This document shows positions 3,980 through 5,091 of a stretch of DNA of 5,091 nucleotides, in pieces; the first letter of the stretch is position 1; every line of letters begins with the position of its first letter. A model generated the notes under the pieces. It did no database searches, was not told where the DNA came from, and saw only the letters and a list, made by a program, of their open reading frames with translations. A program made the position numbers and the translations under genes. This stretch comes from Chloroflexota bacterium (GTDB lineage: Bacteria > Chloroflexota > Dehalococcoidia > SM23-28-2 > RBG-16-64-32), in NCBI GenBank assembly GCA_005880055.1, contig VBJS01000184.1, positions 1-5,091 of the forward strand, in the 5' to 3' direction.

Positions 3980-4809
3980 ACCTCGGACTCCAGATTCAAA
4001 CGCTTGGCGGGTTCCGAGATCAGACTCTTGTCTTAACACATGTGGCCAGCGCGCAGGCGGATTCTGAAGGCGCTACCCCAGCGGACGTTTTAGCTATCTA
4101 CCGCAAGTTACGGTTGCCGCCGACCTCGAATGTCGGCAGGGACTTGGCCAGGCTCCAGGCCGCTGGCCACGTGATGCAGCCGGAAGGAGGCCGCTGGGCA
4201 CCCAGCCCCCTCGGCGTTGACCGAATTCGCCAGTTAATGGCGGGGATAAGTGATGACGATCTGAAGAAGTTACTCACCCTAGGCACCGGTGAAGCGACTT
4301 TTGGAGAGGGCTTTCACCATTTGATCCCGCCCGAATTCGCGCCAGCTGACTTCCAGCAGGGTATTGGTCGATTCCTTGAGGGCCACCCGTTTGAGCGCAA
4401 CGTCTTCGGAATGACCCGCTTTCCGGGTCATAGCGAAAAGCCCCTTTCGGAAGCGATCGATGCGTGCCGATGGGCGTGCAGCGACGCCGGATTGGAATTC
4501 CACTTGGCATCCGACCGAACGGTTGCCGACCTGCTCTTGGGAAACGTAGCAGCTGCAATGTGGGCGTCTAAGTATGGAATTGCCCTTTTCGAGGACAGGA
4601 TCGATCGGGGCCTGAACTACAACGCAATATTTGAAGTCGGATCGATGCTTGTTACCGGTCGGAGATGCCTACTACTCCGTGATCGCACGAGCCCGGATCT
4701 GCCAACTGACTTAGTTGGCCGCATTTATACGCGCGTTGACTTTGACGACGCTGATAGTAGCTTCAAAGCAGTAGGCAGCTGGGCGCACGATACACTCGGA
4801 TTGAGCTAA
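3976..4809 (+). CDS. winged helix fused to TIR/nucleoside-deoxyribosyltransferase-like domain, candidate immune effector
   Basis: The protein has 277 residues from ATG 3976, the start predicted by the ATGA overlap with the ancestral end of gene three. Residues ~15-92 look like a winged helix: VLAIYRKLRLPPTSNVGRDL and a wing around GGRWAPSPLGVDRIRQLM. A linker (93-138) follows. Residues 139-277 read as a Rossmann-like nucleotide-processing domain. An opening strand RNVFGMTRFP is followed by a helix rich in acidic residues, then LASDR (178-182), NVAAAMWASKYGIALFEDR (190-208), and N-Y-N-A-I-F-E-V-G (214-222). The VTGRRCLLLRD strand and a PTDLVGRIYTRVDF ending complete it. The N-x-N-x(3)-E-x-G block with Glu220 matches the catalytic-Glu region of TIR-like and deoxyribosyltransferase-like families, which act on NAD or nucleosides. 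The enzyme activity here is inferred. There is no signal peptide or membrane segment. Confidence 0.8.
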   Translation: MNLGLQIQTLGGFRDQTLVLTHVASAQADSEGATPADVLAIYRKLRLPPTSNVGRDLARLQAAGHVMQPEGGRWAPSPLGVDRIRQLMAGISDDDLKKLLTLGTGEATFGEGFHHLIPPEFAPADFQQGIGRFLEGHPFERNVFGMTRFPGHSEKPLSEAIDACRWACSDAGLEFHLASDRTVADLLLGNVAAAMWASKYGIALFEDRIDRGLNYNAIFEVGSMLVTGRRCLLLRDRTSPDLPTDLVGRIYTRVDFDDADSSFKAVGSWAHDTLGLS

Positions 4810-4812
4810 TTC

Positions 4813-4986
4813 TTGAAAGCCATCGCCTACGACAAGTACGGCTCGTTCGAAATTCTCGCTCTCAGCGACATCGACAAGCCCGCCGTCAACGACGGCGGGG
4901 TCCTGGTACGCCACGCGGCGGGCCTGCAAACGGGGCGCATGGCTCTCATTAGCGCGGTGAACGCCGGCCGTTGCACACAGTCGTGA
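4813..4986 (+). pseudogene. N-terminal fragment of a zinc-type alcohol dehydrogenase/quinone oxidoreductase
   Basis: From TTG 4813 the frame gives 57 residues. The start MKAIAYDKYGSFEILALSD and the later DGGVLVRHAAGLQTG match the usual opening of medium-chain dehydrogenase/reductase proteins (M-K-A-I, then Y-G-x-x-E-x-L, then V-L-V-R-x-A-A-G). Similarity fades after about residue 40 and the frame stops at TGA 4986. A full member is 310-350 residues, so this is a truncated remnant. There is no ribosome site before the TTG, which follows the stop of the preceding gene by 3 bases. It probably marks an old rearrangement breakpoint at the right side of the island. Confidence 0.62.
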
Positions 4987-5053
4987 TAAATAGACACCAG
5001 CACACGCGGCGACTATCGTAATGCGCGTATTCCATTCATAAAGGGGGCGCAGG

Positions 5054-5091
5054 ATGAGCATCCGTGTCGTCGGGCCGAACGACGGCGAGCA
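5054..5091 (+). CDS. start of a gene running off the right edge (12 codons)
   Basis: ATG 5054 is preceded by AAGGGGGCG (5041-5049), a good ribosome site. The frame is open to the window edge, reading MSIRVVGPNDGE. This opening resembles the first strand of small cupin-type proteins, but 12 residues are too few to name it. The 67 bases before it (4987-5053) hold no other feature that I can support. Confidence 0.5.
   Translation, partial: MSIRVVGPNDGE

Noticed and set aside
4711..5061. 116-codon open frame on the minus strand
   Set aside because: It overlaps the end of the TIR-like gene and the dehydrogenase fragment antisense, with no recognisable motif. The overlapping plus-strand reading is better supported.
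1..5091. CRISPR array, tRNA attachment site or integrase gene
   Set aside because: No regularly spaced short repeats of the CRISPR type, no cloverleaf-like sequence, and no tyrosine or serine recombinase motifs in any frame. The repeats present are guaA ends, the 54-bp pair and the interspersed element.

Overview
The window reads as an accessory region attached to the 3' end of guaA (GMP synthase) in a high-GC bacterium. The guaA tail ends in the SKPPGTIEWE block, and the GC-rich codon use and the lipoprotein style (a Cys-Gly-Gly-Ser N-terminus) suggest an actinobacterial-type host. That taxonomic reading is tentative. No integrase, transposase or RNA gene is visible.

Left part (1-2122): the C-terminal 85 codons of guaA are followed by four further partial copies of the guaA 3' end in direct orientation (1066-1109, 1111-1278, 1701-1865, 2083-2122). 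Between them lie small cargo modules: a putative lipoprotein (263-1054), a HicB/HicA toxin-antitoxin pair (1280-1707), and an unrecognised 67-residue protein (1870-2073). This is the footprint expected when elements repeatedly integrate at the guaA 3' end and each regenerates the gene end, leaving a tandem array of att-like repeats. In three cases the cargo start codon lies 3-11 bases beyond the guaA-type stop codon, so the purine-rich last codons (GAG TGG GA) can serve as its ribosome binding site. One copy (1177-1278) differs from the resident guaA at 16 of 102 bases, yet every change is synonymous.

Middle (2123-2610): about 490 bases without a convincing gene. They hold two 54-bp direct repeats 295 bp apart. 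Upstream of the next operon there is an 11-bp perfect inverted repeat, one arm of which lies in the spacer of a plausible sigma70-type promoter.

Right part (2618-4809): a tightly coupled four-gene operon with overlaps of 1, 4 and (ancestrally) 4 bases. It encodes three small proteins with winged-helix-like segments and a 277-residue protein. The last joins an N-terminal winged helix to a C-terminal TIR/nucleoside-deoxyribosyltransferase-like domain with an N-x-N-x(3)-E-x-G signature. I do not recognise it as a named system. Its architecture and position in an integration hotspot make it a candidate undescribed immune (anti-phage or anti-plasmid) operon. The third gene carries a frameshift near 3891-3905.

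Right edge (4810-5091): a short fragment resembling the N-terminus of a zinc-type alcohol dehydrogenase/quinone oxidoreductase, then the first 12 complete codons of a gene that continues outside the window.
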